Below, in pieces: positions 48,525-58,201 of a stretch of 64,000 nucleotides of DNA (positions are counted from its first letter, which is position 1; each line of letters starts with the position of its first letter). The translations under genes were made by a program, and so were the position numbers. This DNA comes from Gibbsiella quercinecans (GTDB taxonomy: Bacteria; Pseudomonadota; Gammaproteobacteria; Enterobacterales; Enterobacteriaceae), in the NCBI RefSeq assembly GCF_002291425.1, contig NZ_CP014136.1:5408925-5472924 (forward strand). The letters run 5' to 3'. Below the pieces are notes generated by a model. That model ran no database searches. It had not been told where the DNA came from and was given only the letters and a program-made list of their open reading frames with translations.

Positions 48525-49517
48525 ATGAAATTGGCGATATACAGCACCAAACAGTATGACCGTAAATACCTCGAGTTGGTAAACCAGCAGTTCGGCTATC
48601 AACTGGAGTTTTTCGATTTTATGCTCAGCCCAAGGACCGCCAAAACCGCCGCCGGCTGTAATGCCGTGTGTATTTTCGTTAATGACGATGGCAGCCGCAA
48701 GGTGTTGGAGGAGTTGGCGCAGATGGGGATCAAGATCCTCGCGCTGCGCTGCGCCGGCTTTAACAATGTCGATCTGGCCGCCGCCAGCGAGTTGGGGATT
48801 AAGGTGGTGCGCGTGCCGGCCTATTCGCCAGAAGCGGTGGCAGAACACGCCGTCGGCATGATGATGTGCCTTAACCGCCGCATTCACCGCGCCTATCAGC
48901 GCACCCGCGATGCCAACTTCTCGCTCGAAGGGCTGATTGGCTTCAACATGTACAACCGCACCGCCGGCGTTATCGGCACCGGTAAAATCGGCGTGGCGGC
49001 GATGCGTATCCTGAAGGGCTTCGGTATGACGCTGCTGGCTCACGATCCCTATCCCAGCGAACAGGCGCTGGAACTGGGTGCCGAATACGTGCCGCTGAAA
49101 ACGCTGTACGCACGTTCGGACGTGATTACCCTGCACTGCCCGCTGACGCCGGAGAACCACCACTTGCTGAATGCCGAAGCCTTTGCGCTGATGAAAAAAG
49201 GGGTGATGATAGTTAACACCAGCCGCGGCGGGCTGATTGATTCATCGGCCGCCATCGAGGCGCTTAAGCAGCAAAAAATCGGCGCGCTGGGCATGGACGT
49301 CTATGAAAATGAGCGGGATCTGTTCTTTGAGGACAAATCCAACGATGTGATTCAGGACGATGTATTCCGCCGCCTTTCCGCCTGCCACAACGTGCTGTTT
49401 ACCGGCCATCAGGCGTTCCTGACGGAAGAGGCGTTAACCAGCATCGGGCAGACCACGCTGAAAAACATCGAGCAGCTTTCACGCGGCGAACCGTGCCCCA
49501 ATCTATTGAACGAATAA
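48525..49517 (+). CDS. ldhA: Fermentative D-lactate dehydrogenase
   Basis: A 330-residue NAD-dependent 2-hydroxyacid dehydrogenase that reduces pyruvate to D-lactate during fermentation. The NAD loop is GVIGTGKIG near residue 150. The catalytic arginine lies in NTSRGGLID near residue 235, Glu in the YENERD region, and the catalytic His in FTGHQAFLT near residue 296. ATG 48525 follows GGGAGAAA. A hairpin (49524-49544) follows the stop. It is separated from the other fermentative gene ydbK by two small genes. Confidence 0.94.
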   Translation: MKLAIYSTKQYDRKYLELVNQQFGYQLEFFDFMLSPRTAKTAAGCNAVCIFVNDDGSRKVLEELAQMGIKILALRCAGFNNVDLAAASELGIKVVRVPAYSPEAVAEHAVGMMMCLNRRIHRAYQRTRDANFSLEGLIGFNMYNRTAGVIGTGKIGVAAMRILKGFGMTLLAHDPYPSEQALELGAEYVPLKTLYARSDVITLHCPLTPENHHLLNAEAFALMKKGVMIVNTSRGGLIDSSAAIEALKQQKIGALGMDVYENERDLFFEDKSNDVIQDDVFRRLSACHNVLFTGHQAFLTEEALTSIGQTTLKNIEQLSRGEPCPNLLNE

Positions 49518-49523
49518 AACCGA

Positions 49524-49544
49524 CGGGGTGCCTGCCGCACCCCG
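49524..49544 (+). terminator. Hairpin after ldhA
   Basis: An 8-bp stem (CGGGGTGC / GCACCCCG) with 5-nt loop starts 7 bp after the stop; the T-tract is weak. Confidence 0.6.
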
Positions 49545-49573
49545 CTTCACGCCCTGCCCGTTAGCCGCGGCAA

Positions 49574-49840
49574 TCAGCCGGCCGCGGAGCATGCCCCCTG
49601 GCCCAGCGCCCACTCTTCGCAACGCTTGCCGTTTGGCATCTGGCACATTTTCACCGCATCGCCATTCAAGGAATGGGCGACGGTGGTGACGCCGCCAGCG
49701 CGGGCACAGAGCGCACTGGTCGGTAACGTATTAATATTCAGGCTGGTTGCCTTTTGAACGGGTTCATCATTACTGCCGTTGCTGCTACAGGCAGCCAACA
49801 GCAACACGGCACTGGCAAACAACCCTCTCGCTACGATCAT
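49574..49840 (-). CDS. ydbJ: DUF333 lipoprotein (YdbJ/YoaF-like)
   Basis: An 88-residue lipoprotein. The signal ends in LLLAACSS with the lipobox cysteine at about residue 18. The mature part holds a DUF333 pattern: ALCARAGG ... KMCQMPNGKRCEEWAL, with paired cysteines. The ldhA-to-ydbK position matches E. coli ydbJ, but the adjacent hslJ is absent here. Function unknown; probably exposed in the periplasm. Confidence 0.7.
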   Translation of the reverse strand: MIVARGLFASAVLLLAACSSNGSNDEPVQKATSLNINTLPTSALCARAGGVTTVAHSLNGDAVKMCQMPNGKRCEEWALGQGACSAAG

Positions 49841-50101
49841 TCTTCCACTCCCGAACCGATATTACGCTATCCCCGCCAATTAACTTTTCACGCTAATCCA
49901 CGGAGCTAATTTGTGCAGATACAAACTGACCAAGCCGATAATTGGCCAGGCATTGGCGTTTGACGATGTGCAGCGTCTAATTTAGACCGATAAATAAATA
50001 ATGAAAATAGACTTTCACGTTTATTTCGGCACGAAAGAAAAAATAATCCGCATAGGTTAAAACGCAGATAATGCCGCTCGTATCAACATATACAAAACTG
50101 C

Positions 50102-50434
50102 CTAGTGCACAGACGCCTTCGACCACAGATTAATCACCAAAACACCGGCGATGATCAACGCCAGGCCAAACACCGCCGGCCAGTCGAGCTTTTGCTGATA
50201 AATAAACATCGCGGCAATCGTCACCAATACGATGCCCAGCCCCGACCAGAGCGCATACACAATCCCAAGCGGCATGGTTTTTACCACCACGGAAAGCCCA
50301 TAAAATGACACGGAGTAACCGGCAACCACCAGCAGCGAAGGCCAAAGCCGGGTAAAACCTTCCGATGCTTTAAGCATCGTCGTGGCAATAACTTCCGCAA
50401 TAATCGCCATGATTAAATACATAAATCCAGACAT
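50102..50434 (-). CDS. emrE: SMR-family multidrug efflux protein (EmrE/SsmE-like)
   Basis: A 110-residue four-helix small multidrug resistance protein. The essential membrane-embedded glutamate lies in IIAEVIATTMLK (Glu14). AYSVSFYGLSVVVKTMPLGIVYALWSG region and GLALIIAGVLVINL complete helices two to four. It works as an antiparallel homodimer exchanging protons for cationic drugs. A guanidinium-selective role (Gdx type) is less likely given the EmrE-like motif, and I saw no guanidine riboswitch. A 15-bp palindrome lies 87 bp upstream. Confidence 0.88.
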   Translation of the reverse strand: MSGFMYLIMAIIAEVIATTMLKASEGFTRLWPSLLVVAGYSVSFYGLSVVVKTMPLGIVYALWSGLGIVLVTIAAMFIYQQKLDWPAVFGLALIIAGVLVINLWSKASVH

Positions 50435-50520
50435 AGGCTTCTTCCATGTGTCGTCATATTGACAAAAAAGGTTCTGCGCTACCGCAACCGTTTTAGGCGA
50501 AACCCGGCTGAAATAGCGTA

Positions 50521-50535
50521 ATACTGGCCCAGTAT
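50521..50535. promoter_or_regulatory. Candidate operator upstream of emrE-like gene
   Basis: ATACTGGCCCAGTAT is a perfect 15-bp palindrome around a central C. On the minus strand it overlaps a TATACT sequence that could be a -10 element for emrE. No matching regulator is encoded nearby. Confidence 0.4.
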
Positions 50536-50727
50536 ATTAGGGCCGAGTTAAACTGACGTTAAAGCAATGTGGCGCCAGCAAAAATTCCGTGCCACTCCCC
50601 CCGCCATTCTATTCATTCGGCCACACAAATGCGATAGAGAGCCAATGCGCCACTCTGCTAGACTTCGCCCATTACTGCAAAAGCACAGATCCTTTTGCAG
50701 CTTTGCGAGCAATGAAAGGTACTATTA

Positions 50728-53700
50728 ATGATTACTACAGACGGTAATAATGCAGTAGCGTCCGTGGCCTATCGCACCAATGAAGTGATTGCCATTTACC
50801 CGATTACCCCCAGTTCCACCATGGCGGAACAGGCGGACGCCTGGTCTGGTGATGGCCGTAAAAATATCTGGGGCGACGTACCGCGAGTGGTGGAAATGCA
50901 ATCCGAAGGCGGCGCTATCGCCACGGTGCACGGTGCGTTGCAGACGGGCGCATTATCAACCTCGTTTACCTCATCGCAGGGCCTGCTGCTGATGATCCCC
51001 ACACTGTACAAACTGGCTGGTGAACTGACGCCGTTTGTGCTGCACGTTGCAGCACGCACCGTAGCGACCCACGCGCTGTCAATTTTCGGCGATCACTCCG
51101 ACGTGATGGCCGTGCGCCAAACCGGCTGCGCGATGCTGTGCGCCAGCAACGTCCAGGAAGCGCAAGATTTTGCCCTGATTTCACAAACGGCGACCCTTAA
51201 CAGCCGCCTGCCGTTTATTCACTTTTTCGACGGTTTTCGCACGTCGCATGAAATCAATAAAATCGTCCCGCTGAGCGATGACACGCTGCAGCAAATGCTG
51301 CCGCAAGACGCCATCGCCGCACACCGCCGCCGCGCGTTGTCGCCGGATCATCCGGTGGTGCGCGGCACGTCCGCCAACCCGGACACCTATTTCCAGTCGC
51401 GTGAAGCCACTAACCCCTGGTACAACAACACCTACCAGCACGTCGCAGACGCCATGGCGCAATTCGGCCAGCTAACCGGTCGCCATTATCAACCTTTCGA
51501 ATATTATGGCCACCCGCAGGCTGAACGCGTGGTGATCCTGATGGGCTCCGCCATCGGCACCTGCGAAGAGGTCATCGATACCCTGCTCACCCGCGGCGAA
51601 AAGGTCGGCGTGCTGAAAGTGCGCCTGTTCCGCCCCTTTGCGGCCGAACACCTGCTGGCGGTGCTGCCGCAAAGCGTCAGGAAAATCGCCGTGCTCGATC
51701 GCACCAAAGAGCCGGGCGCCCAGGCTGAACCGCTGTATCTGGACGTGATCACTGCGCTGGCGGAAGCCTTCAGCCGCGGCGAACGCGATACCCTGCCGTT
51801 AGTGATCGGTGGCCGTTACGGCCTCTCTTCCAAAGAGTTCGGCCCGGACTGCGCGCTGGCGGTGTTCAACGAGCTGGCGCAGGATAAGCCACGCCCACGC
51901 TTTACCGTCGGCATCTTTGACGATGTTACCGGCCTTTCGCTGCCGCTCAGTGACGAAACCCTGCCTTCGCGCGCCACATTGGAAGCGCTGTTTTACGGGC
52001 TGGGCAGCGACGGTTCCGTCTCCGCCACCAAAAATAACATCAAGATTATCGGCAACAGCACGCCGCTGTTCGCCCAAGGTTACTTCGTTTACGACTCCAA
52101 AAAGGCGGGCGGCCTGACGGTTTCGCACCTGCGCGTGAGCAAACAGCCGATCAACTCGGCCTATCTGGTCAGCCACGCCGATTTCGTCGGCTGCCACCAG
52201 TTGCAGTTTATCGATAAATATCAAATGGCGGAGCGGCTGAAACCCGGTGGGATTTTCCTGCTCAATACGCCGTACAGCGCCGATGAGGTATGGGGCCGTT
52301 TGCCGAACGAAGTGCAGGCGGTGCTGAACCAACGCCAGGCCCGTTTTTACATCATCAACGCCGCCAAGCTGGCGCGTGAATGCCAACTGGGCGCGCGCAT
52401 CAACACCGTGATGCAGATGGCGTTCTTCCACCTGACGCAAATTCTGCCCAGCGACATCGCCCTGCAACAGTTGCAGGACGCCATCGCCCGCAGCTACAGC
52501 AGCAAAGGCCAGGAAATCGTTGAGCGCAACTGGCAAGCGCTGGGCGCCACCCGCGAAGCGCTGATCGAAATTCCGTTGCAGCCGGTTGACGATAGCAGCC
52601 CAATGCGCCCGCCGGTAGTTTCCGATGCCGCACCGGACTTCGTCAAAACCGTGACCGCCGCCATGCTGGCCGGATTGGGCGACGCACTGCCGGTCTCTGC
52701 CTTCCCGCCGGACGGCACCTGGCCGGTGGGCACCACCCAGTGGGAAAAACGCAACATCGCCGAAGAGATCCCAATCTGGCAGCCGAACTTATGCACCCAG
52801 TGCAACCACTGCGTGGCCGCCTGCCCGCACTCGGCGATCCGGGCGAAAGTGGTGCAACCGGCCGCGCTGGAGGGCGCGCCGGCTTCGCTGCAATCGCTGG
52901 ACGTGAAGGCCCGCGATATGCGCGGCCAGAAATACGTGCTGCAGGTTGCTCCGGAAGACTGCACCGGCTGTAACCTGTGCGTTGAAGTCTGCCCGGCGAA
53001 AGACCGCCAGAACCCGGAAATCAAAGCCATCAATATGGCTTCGCGCCTGGATAATCTGGTGGAGGAAAAACAGCATTACGATTTCTTCCTGCAGTTGCCG
53101 GAAATCGATCCTGCGCAACTGGAGCGTATCGATATCCGCACTTCGCAGTTGATCACCCCGCTGTTCGAATACTCCGGCGCCTGCTCCGGCTGCGGCGAAA
53201 CCCCGTACATCAAGCTGCTGACCCAGCTGTATGGCGATCGCCTGCTGATTGCCAACGCCACCGGCTGTTCGTCGATTTACGGCGGCAACCTGCCGACCAC
53301 GCCCTACACCACCAACGCCGAAGGCCGCGGCCCGGCGTGGGCCAACTCGCTGTTTGAAGATAACGCCGAATTTGGCCTGGGCTTCCGCCTGACGGTGGAT
53401 CAGCACCGCAAACGCGTGCTGCGGCTGTTGGAAACCCTGGCGCCGCAGTTGCCGGCCCAACTGGTGGCCAGCCTGCAGATGCCGGATATCGCGCCGGAAC
53501 CGCGCCGCCAGCAAATTGCCGAGCTGCGAGCGCAACTGATTGCCATCGACAGCGACGATGCGCGTCAGTTGGCGACCGATGCCGACTATCTGGTGGATAA
53601 ATCCATTTGGCTGATCGGTGGCGACGGCTGGGCCTACGACATTGGCTTCGGCGGCCTGGATCACGTGCTGAGCCTGACGGAAAACGTCAATGTGCTGGTG

Positions 53701-54261
53701 CTGGATACCCAGTGCTATTCCAACACCGGTGGGCAGCAGTCGAAGGCCACGCCGCTTGGGGCCGTGACCAAATTCGGTGAGAAAGGCAAGCGCAAGGCGC
53801 GCAAGGATCTGGGCGTCAGCATGATGATGTATGGCCACGTGTACGTGGCGCAGATCTCGCTAGGCGCGCAGCTTAACCAAACGGTAAAAGCAATTCAGGA
53901 AGCCGAAGCCTACCCAGGCCCTTCGCTGATCATCGCTTACAGCCCGTGTGAAGAGCATGGCTACGATCTGGCGCTCAGCCACGATCAGATGAAACAGCTG
54001 ACCGCCACCGGCTTCTGGCCGCTGTACCGCTTTGATCCGCGCCGTGCGCAGGAAGGAAAAGTCGCGCTGGCGCTGGATTCACGGCCACCAAGCAGCAACC
54101 TGAGCGAAACGTTGCTGAAGGAGCAGCGTTTCCGCCGCCTCAACGCGCAGCAGCCAGACGTCGCCAGCGCGCTGTACCAGGCCGCGGAAAAAGAGCTGCA
54201 GGAAAAATACGATTTCCTCAGCATGCTGGCCGGAAAAGCGGAAAAATCCACCAGCGAGTAA
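50728..54261 (+). CDS. nifJ: Pyruvate:flavodoxin/ferredoxin oxidoreductase
   Basis: A 1177-residue single-chain oxidoreductase (E. coli YdbK) that decarboxylates pyruvate to acetyl-CoA and reduces flavodoxin or ferredoxin. Domain I begins AIYPITPSSTMAEQADAW. The two [4Fe-4S] sites are CTQCNHCVAACPH near residue 688 and CTGCNLCVEVCPAK near 746. The cysteines SGACSGCGE near 815 ligate the third cluster. The thiamine diphosphate site is GGDGWAYDIGFGG near 968. All domains are intact. It is monocistronic with a good terminator at 54267. It is oxygen-sensitive, so it should matter in anaerobic or oxidative-stress conditions. Confidence 0.95.
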   Translation: MITTDGNNAVASVAYRTNEVIAIYPITPSSTMAEQADAWSGDGRKNIWGDVPRVVEMQSEGGAIATVHGALQTGALSTSFTSSQGLLLMIPTLYKLAGELTPFVLHVAARTVATHALSIFGDHSDVMAVRQTGCAMLCASNVQEAQDFALISQTATLNSRLPFIHFFDGFRTSHEINKIVPLSDDTLQQMLPQDAIAAHRRRALSPDHPVVRGTSANPDTYFQSREATNPWYNNTYQHVADAMAQFGQLTGRHYQPFEYYGHPQAERVVILMGSAIGTCEEVIDTLLTRGEKVGVLKVRLFRPFAAEHLLAVLPQSVRKIAVLDRTKEPGAQAEPLYLDVITALAEAFSRGERDTLPLVIGGRYGLSSKEFGPDCALAVFNELAQDKPRPRFTVGIFDDVTGLSLPLSDETLPSRATLEALFYGLGSDGSVSATKNNIKIIGNSTPLFAQGYFVYDSKKAGGLTVSHLRVSKQPINSAYLVSHADFVGCHQLQFIDKYQMAERLKPGGIFLLNTPYSADEVWGRLPNEVQAVLNQRQARFYIINAAKLARECQLGARINTVMQMAFFHLTQILPSDIALQQLQDAIARSYSSKGQEIVERNWQALGATREALIEIPLQPVDDSSPMRPPVVSDAAPDFVKTVTAAMLAGLGDALPVSAFPPDGTWPVGTTQWEKRNIAEEIPIWQPNLCTQCNHCVAACPHSAIRAKVVQPAALEGAPASLQSLDVKARDMRGQKYVLQVAPEDCTGCNLCVEVCPAKDRQNPEIKAINMASRLDNLVEEKQHYDFFLQLPEIDPAQLERIDIRTSQLITPLFEYSGACSGCGETPYIKLLTQLYGDRLLIANATGCSSIYGGNLPTTPYTTNAEGRGPAWANSLFEDNAEFGLGFRLTVDQHRKRVLRLLETLAPQLPAQLVASLQMPDIAPEPRRQQIAELRAQLIAIDSDDARQLATDADYLVDKSIWLIGGDGWAYDIGFGGLDHVLSLTENVNVLVLDTQCYSNTGGQQSKATPLGAVTKFGEKGKRKARKDLGVSMMMYGHVYVAQISLGAQLNQTVKAIQEAEAYPGPSLIIAYSPCEEHGYDLALSHDQMKQLTATGFWPLYRFDPRRAQEGKVALALDSRPPSSNLSETLLKEQRFRRLNAQQPDVASALYQAAEKELQEKYDFLSMLAGKAEKSTSE

Positions 54262-54266
54262 ACCGC

Positions 54267-54296
54267 AAAGGGCGCGCCGCCGCGCGCCCTTTTCTT
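54267..54296 (+). terminator. Terminator of nifJ/ydbK
   Basis: A 10-bp GC-rich stem (AAAGGGCGCG / CGCGCCCTTT), 6-nt loop and T-rich tail. Confidence 0.85.
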
Positions 54297-54444
54297 ATTG
54301 CCTGCCGTCGCTACCGCCTTGCAGACCGCCTTCACATTCTGTTCATTCGCTTGCATTAATGGCATAGCCGAAAAGATATACTTGTTCACGTCATTGCGGC
54401 CATAAACCCGGATACGTTCATTTCTGCGACCGAGGAGCCAACCC

Positions 54445-55302
54445 ATGATCCATCAGTTAATTTGTATTCCCTATGACTCCGGGCACCCTCATGCCCGGAT
54501 GGGCGCGGGCCCCATGCACCTTGCCAAATATGGGGCCGTTGAGCGGCTGCAGCAGTACGGCTCGGTTATGCTGCAAACGCTCGACATATCCCCCCGATTC
54601 CCGACCGAAATTGGCACCGCCTTTGCGCTGCATCGCGCGGGGGCATCGGCGGTTGAAGCGGCCTTAATGGCAGGCAAACGGCCTATCGTATTATCCGGCA
54701 ACTGCAACAGTTCATTGGGCACGGTAGCCGGCATACAACGCGCCAGCCCAGAGAAACTGCTGGGGGTGATCTGGTTTGATGGGCATGGCGATTGTAATAC
54801 GCCGGCAACCTTCAACGGGGATTTTCTGGATGCGATGGGAATCAGCACCCTCACCGGCCGTTGCTGGCAGGCGCTTGTCACCACGGTTGCCGGCTTCCGC
54901 CCGCTTCCCGATGAAAATGTCGTCCTGGTGGGCGGCCACGGAGCCGATCTGGGCGACAAACGCGTTCTTTCCCAATCGGCCATTGAGCAGATCCCGCCCG
55001 ATACGGATATCCTCGACAGGCTGATGGCGGCAATACATCGCCTGACCGGCCAAGGCATTACCCAGATTTATTTCCACCTTGATGTCGATGTTCTTGATCC
55101 GACGTTTGGCATGGGGAATGAATTCGCGCCGCCGGGCGGGCTGCGGCCAGAAACGCTGATTCAGTGCGCCGAGTTGCTTTCTGCCCACGCTGCAGTGGCC
55201 GCGCTGGGGATCGCCTCTTTTGATCCCGCGCTGGATATTAACGGCACGGTTACTGAGGTTGCGCTTGAGGTGATCGCCGCCGTAGCGCGTAACGTGCATT
55301 AA
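54445..55302 (+). CDS. Arginase-family protein with variant metal-ligand motif
   Basis: A 285-residue ureohydrolase-fold protein. Two canonical Mn-binding motifs are intact: WFDGHGDCNTP (D-x-H-x-D) near residue 113, and FHLDVDVLDPTF (D-x-D) near residue 212. The first motif, usually GGDHS, reads LSGNCNSSLG near residue 90, so the metal-ligand His is replaced by Cys or Asn, as in the GGDCS-type subfamily. The specificity loop after motif two is also atypical. Substrate could be a guanidino compound or not; true arginase or agmatinase activity should not be assumed. GAGGAG precedes the ATG. Single gene, convergent with ansB. Confidence 0.75.
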   Translation: MIHQLICIPYDSGHPHARMGAGPMHLAKYGAVERLQQYGSVMLQTLDISPRFPTEIGTAFALHRAGASAVEAALMAGKRPIVLSGNCNSSLGTVAGIQRASPEKLLGVIWFDGHGDCNTPATFNGDFLDAMGISTLTGRCWQALVTTVAGFRPLPDENVVLVGGHGADLGDKRVLSQSAIEQIPPDTDILDRLMAAIHRLTGQGITQIYFHLDVDVLDPTFGMGNEFAPPGGLRPETLIQCAELLSAHAAVAALGIASFDPALDINGTVTEVALEVIAAVARNVH

Positions 55303-55328
55303 CAAACGCGCACCGGGTTGCCGATAGC

Positions 55329-55356
55329 AAAAGGCCCGCATCATTGCGGGCCTTTT
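55329..55356. terminator. Bidirectional terminator
   Basis: A 12-bp perfect stem (AAAAGGCCCGCA / TGCGGGCCTTTT) with TCAT loop, between the converging arginase-family gene and ansB. Confidence 0.9.
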
Positions 55357-55374
55357 GTGATTAGCGGGCTTAAC

Positions 55375-56418
55375 TTAATAAGTATGGAAATACTGCTGGA
55401 TCAGCGCGGGATCCTTGGTTTGGGTCAACGCCGTCATTAGCAGAATACGTGCTTTGGCGGGGTTGAGGGAATCGGCAACCAGGCCGGGCTGGCCGTCATC
55501 CGGCGGCACCACACCGCTGCCGGTACGTGATGCCCTGACCACGATAATGCCGGCTTTTTGCGCCTTTTCAATCCCAGCCTTGCTTCTGACAGAAACCGAG
55601 CCGGCACCGGTGCCCACATAGATGATGCCATCCGCATGATGCGCGATGGCGGCATCATACATATATTCAGGATCGTCCTGATAGCCATAGATAATCACCA
55701 CCTTCGGCAATGTTTTGATATTGCGTGAATCAAACACCGAACGCAGCGTATGGATTTTATCAACGCGGGTTTCAAACTGTGGTTTGCCACCGACAATCAC
55801 GCCTAAATAACCTTGCTCCGGCGCCTTGAAGGTATCGAGAGTGGTTGCATTGGTTTTGCTCGCAAAGCGCGCCGCGGCAATGCGGTCATTCAGCACCACC
55901 ATGACTCCACGCCCTTTGGCCGCAGGATCCGCCGCTACCGTAACCGCCTCCAACAGGTTCATCGGCCCGTCAGCGCTGATGGCCGTCGCCGGCCGCATTG
56001 CCGCCGTGAACACCACCGGTTTATTGCTTTTTACCGTCAGGTTAAGGAAATACGGCGTTTCATCTAACGTATCGGTGCCGTGGGTAATCACCACGCCATC
56101 AACATCGTCACGCGCCAGCAGTTCATTGACCCGCTGCGACAGTTTCAGGATGATGTCGCTGGTCATGTTTTCACTGCCAATATTGGCGATCTGCTCGCCA
56201 TCAACCTGCGCCACATTTTTCAATTCAGGCACTGCATTTATCAGCGTCTCAACGCCGATCGCCCCCGCTTTATACCCAGTGGTCTGCGTATTGCTGGCGG
56301 CAGAACCGGCAATGGTGCCACCCGTGGCAAGGATCACCACATGGGGTAATTTTGTCGCGCTGAAAGCGCAAGTGGTTATTGTGAATAACGCTACAGCAAG
56401 CAATGCTCTAAAATTCAT
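55375..56418 (-). CDS. ansB: Periplasmic L-asparaginase II
   Basis: A 347-residue type II asparaginase hydrolysing asparagine to aspartate and ammonia. The signal peptide is [21 protein letters not shown]. The two catalytic triad threonines lie in [10 protein letters not shown] near residue 34 and [15 protein letters not shown] near residue 111, and the catalytic lysine in [16 protein letters not shown] shares its block (here Arg precedes Pro). SVRSKAGIE near residue 276 is also conserved. In E. coli ansB is activated by FNR and CRP; I could not find an obvious box here. Confidence 0.92.
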   Translation of the reverse strand: MNFRALLAVALFTITTCAFSATKLPHVVILATGGTIAGSAASNTQTTGYKAGAIGVETLINAVPELKNVAQVDGEQIANIGSENMTSDIILKLSQRVNELLARDDVDGVVITHGTDTLDETPYFLNLTVKSNKPVVFTAAMRPATAISADGPMNLLEAVTVAADPAAKGRGVMVVLNDRIAAARFASKTNATTLDTFKAPEQGYLGVIVGGKPQFETRVDKIHTLRSVFDSRNIKTLPKVVIIYGYQDDPEYMYDAAIAHHADGIIYVGTGAGSVSVRSKAGIEKAQKAGIIVVRASRTGSGVVPPDDGQPGLVADSLNPAKARILLMTALTQTKDPALIQQYFHTY

Positions 56419-56986
56419 AGTTCAACATCCCCAAAAAAAAGAAACCAGCAAAAACTGGCGGCAACCCTAATGCAAACCCTGCGCCAGAATTTATCGCGTT
56501 AACCCACGGTATAATGTTCAAATATCAGACAAAAATACCTTTGCATCATTATTATGCACCAAATCAGTGCATTGGTGCGCTATGCCGGGGCAATGAGCTT
56601 CGCTAACACCGGCACGGCCTGATCAAACCAGGGTAAAAACCGCGCTATTCGCGATTATCGTTCGGCACAAGGTGGGCGCGGCGTAAAACGCGCTGGCATT
56701 CGCCGCCGTAATCCGTACCATACGCGGCATACTTTTATACTCGTCATACTTCAAGTTGCAGGTGTGTTGGCTTTCCTGCAACTCGAATTATTTAGTGTAT
56801 CTAGGCTGGCGATTGCCAGTCGGTGAAACCCGTTTTTTATCGTGAATCGAATGGGGCATGATAAGGCGAAAATGGTGTCTGTAATTTATGGCGCACGGAT
56901 TGAATAATCAGCAGGCCCGGCGACAGGCTTGCACGATGATAGGTTTTGCCCCAACGTTGCCCCCTTAGAGATTGAGAAGTTTAAAA
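56419..56986. other. Intergenic region between ansB and ttcA
   Basis: 568 bp holding divergent promoters and a shortened ERIC (56737-56800). The remainder is mixed GC content with no open frame that has a ribosome binding site or recognisable family. Confidence 0.4.
56737..56800. repeat. Internally deleted ERIC element
   Basis: About 64 bp in reverse orientation to the full copy at 61455-61580. It keeps both ends, CATACTTCAAGTTGCAGGTG..TTGGCT and TCCTGCAACTCGAATTATT, but lacks the central CCCCAGGAGCTTAC..GTAAGTGACTGGGG core. Such end-joined short ERICs are known in Yersiniaceae. Confidence 0.75.
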
Positions 56987-57922
56987 ATGACAGAAAATCA
57001 GTCAGTTACTCCTAAAGAGCAGTATAACCTGAACAAATTGCAAAAGCGCCTGCGCCGCAATGTGGGTGAAGCCATCGCCGACTACAACATGATTGAAGAA
57101 GGCGATCGCATCATGGTCTGCCTGTCCGGCGGCAAAGACAGCTACACCATGTTGGAGATTCTGCGCAACTTGCAGCAAAGCGCGCCGGTGAATTTCTCTC
57201 TGGTGGCGGTGAATCTGGATCAGAAGCAGCCGGGGTTCCCTGAGCACATTCTGCCCGCGTATCTGGAAAATTTGGGGGTGGAGTACCTGATCGTTGAAGA
57301 AAACACCTACGGCATCGTGAAAGAAAAAATTCCGGAGGGCAAAACCACCTGTTCGCTGTGTTCCCGCCTGCGCCGCGGCATCCTTTACCGCACCGCCACC
57401 GAGCTGGGTGCGACCAAAATCGCCCTTGGCCACCACCGCGACGACATCCTGCAGACCCTGTTTCTCAACATGTTCTACGGCGGCAAAATGAAAGGCATGC
57501 CGCCCAAGCTGATGAGCGATGACGGCAAGCACGTGGTGATTCGGCCGCTGGCTTACTGCCGCGAAAAAGACATTGAACGCTTCGCGCAGGCCAAAGCCTT
57601 CCCGATCATCCCCTGCAACCTGTGCGGCTCACAGCCCAACCTGCAGCGCCAGGTGATCGGCGATATGCTGCGCGACTGGGATAAACGCTACCCAGGCCGC
57701 CTGGAAACCATGTTCAGCGCCATGCAGAACGTGGTGCCCTCGCACATGTGCGATACCGAACTGTTCGATTTCAAGGGGATCCATCACGGCAGCGAAGTGG
57801 TGGGCGGCGGCGATCTGGCGTTTGACCGTGAGGAGCTTCCTCTACAGCCGGTGGGCTGGCAGCCGGAAGATGCCGAAGACGCGCCGGTGGTTCAACGCCT
57901 GGACGTGCTGGAAATAAAATAA
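56987..57922 (+). CDS. ttcA: tRNA 2-thiocytidine(32) synthetase TtcA
   Basis: A 311-residue PP-loop ATPase that thiolates C32 of certain tRNAs. The PP-loop is [11 protein letters not shown] near residue 46. The [4Fe-4S] cysteines are in [10 protein letters not shown] near residue 121 and PCNLCGSQ near residue 212. [22 protein letters not shown] near residue 148 is the family signature. ATG 56987 is preferred over the in-frame TTG 56972. A 7-bp tandem repeat starts 34 bp after the stop. Confidence 0.94.
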   Translation: MTENQSVTPKEQYNLNKLQKRLRRNVGEAIADYNMIEEGDRIMVCLSGGKDSYTMLEILRNLQQSAPVNFSLVAVNLDQKQPGFPEHILPAYLENLGVEYLIVEENTYGIVKEKIPEGKTTCSLCSRLRRGILYRTATELGATKIALGHHRDDILQTLFLNMFYGGKMKGMPPKLMSDDGKHVVIRPLAYCREKDIERFAQAKAFPIIPCNLCGSQPNLQRQVIGDMLRDWDKRYPGRLETMFSAMQNVVPSHMCDTELFDFKGIHHGSEVVGGGDLAFDREELPLQPVGWQPEDAEDAPVVQRLDVLEIK

Positions 57923-57956
57923 ACCCCGGCCTGTTGCCACCTGCACGATGCAACGC

Positions 57957-58002
57957 GGCAGCAGGCAGCAGGCAGCAGGCAGCAGGCAGCAGGCAGCAGG
58001 CA
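57957..58002. repeat. Heptanucleotide tandem repeat (GGCAGCA x 6.6)
   Basis: Six complete and one partial copies of GGCAGCA in perfect tandem, between the ttcA stop and its terminator. The array lies outside any gene. Perfect short-period repeats like this mutate by slipped-strand mispairing, so copy number is likely variable between strains. Confidence 0.9.
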
Positions 58003-58036
58003 AAAAAAATGCCGGCGTTTAGGCCGGCATCATACG
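58003..58036. terminator. Terminator of ttcA
   Basis: An 8-bp stem (ATGCCGGC / GCCGGCAT) with 6-nt loop preceded by eight A; the A-tract would give a U-tract for transcription coming from zntB on the minus strand, so it may serve that direction better. Confidence 0.65.
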
Positions 58037-58201
58037 AATTAAATGTGCTATGCAGTAATTCTAAAATAAGAAAGTAAGACAATTATGGAGCGCAACGCCC
58101 ATCGCTTGACGTTGCATTCACCTGCGAGATCAAGAATGCCGTAGTTTGCCCGGCCAAATATTGATTTTGCTCAATAGAAAACCGAATTATCCCCGCTTTC
58201 A

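Noticed and set aside
50435..50540. Guanidine riboswitch upstream of the SMR gene
   Set aside because: Neither the paired ACGR hairpins of class II nor the class III pseudoknot sequence is visible.
57957..58002. CRISPR array
   Set aside because: The heptamer units have no spacers; it is a simple tandem repeat.
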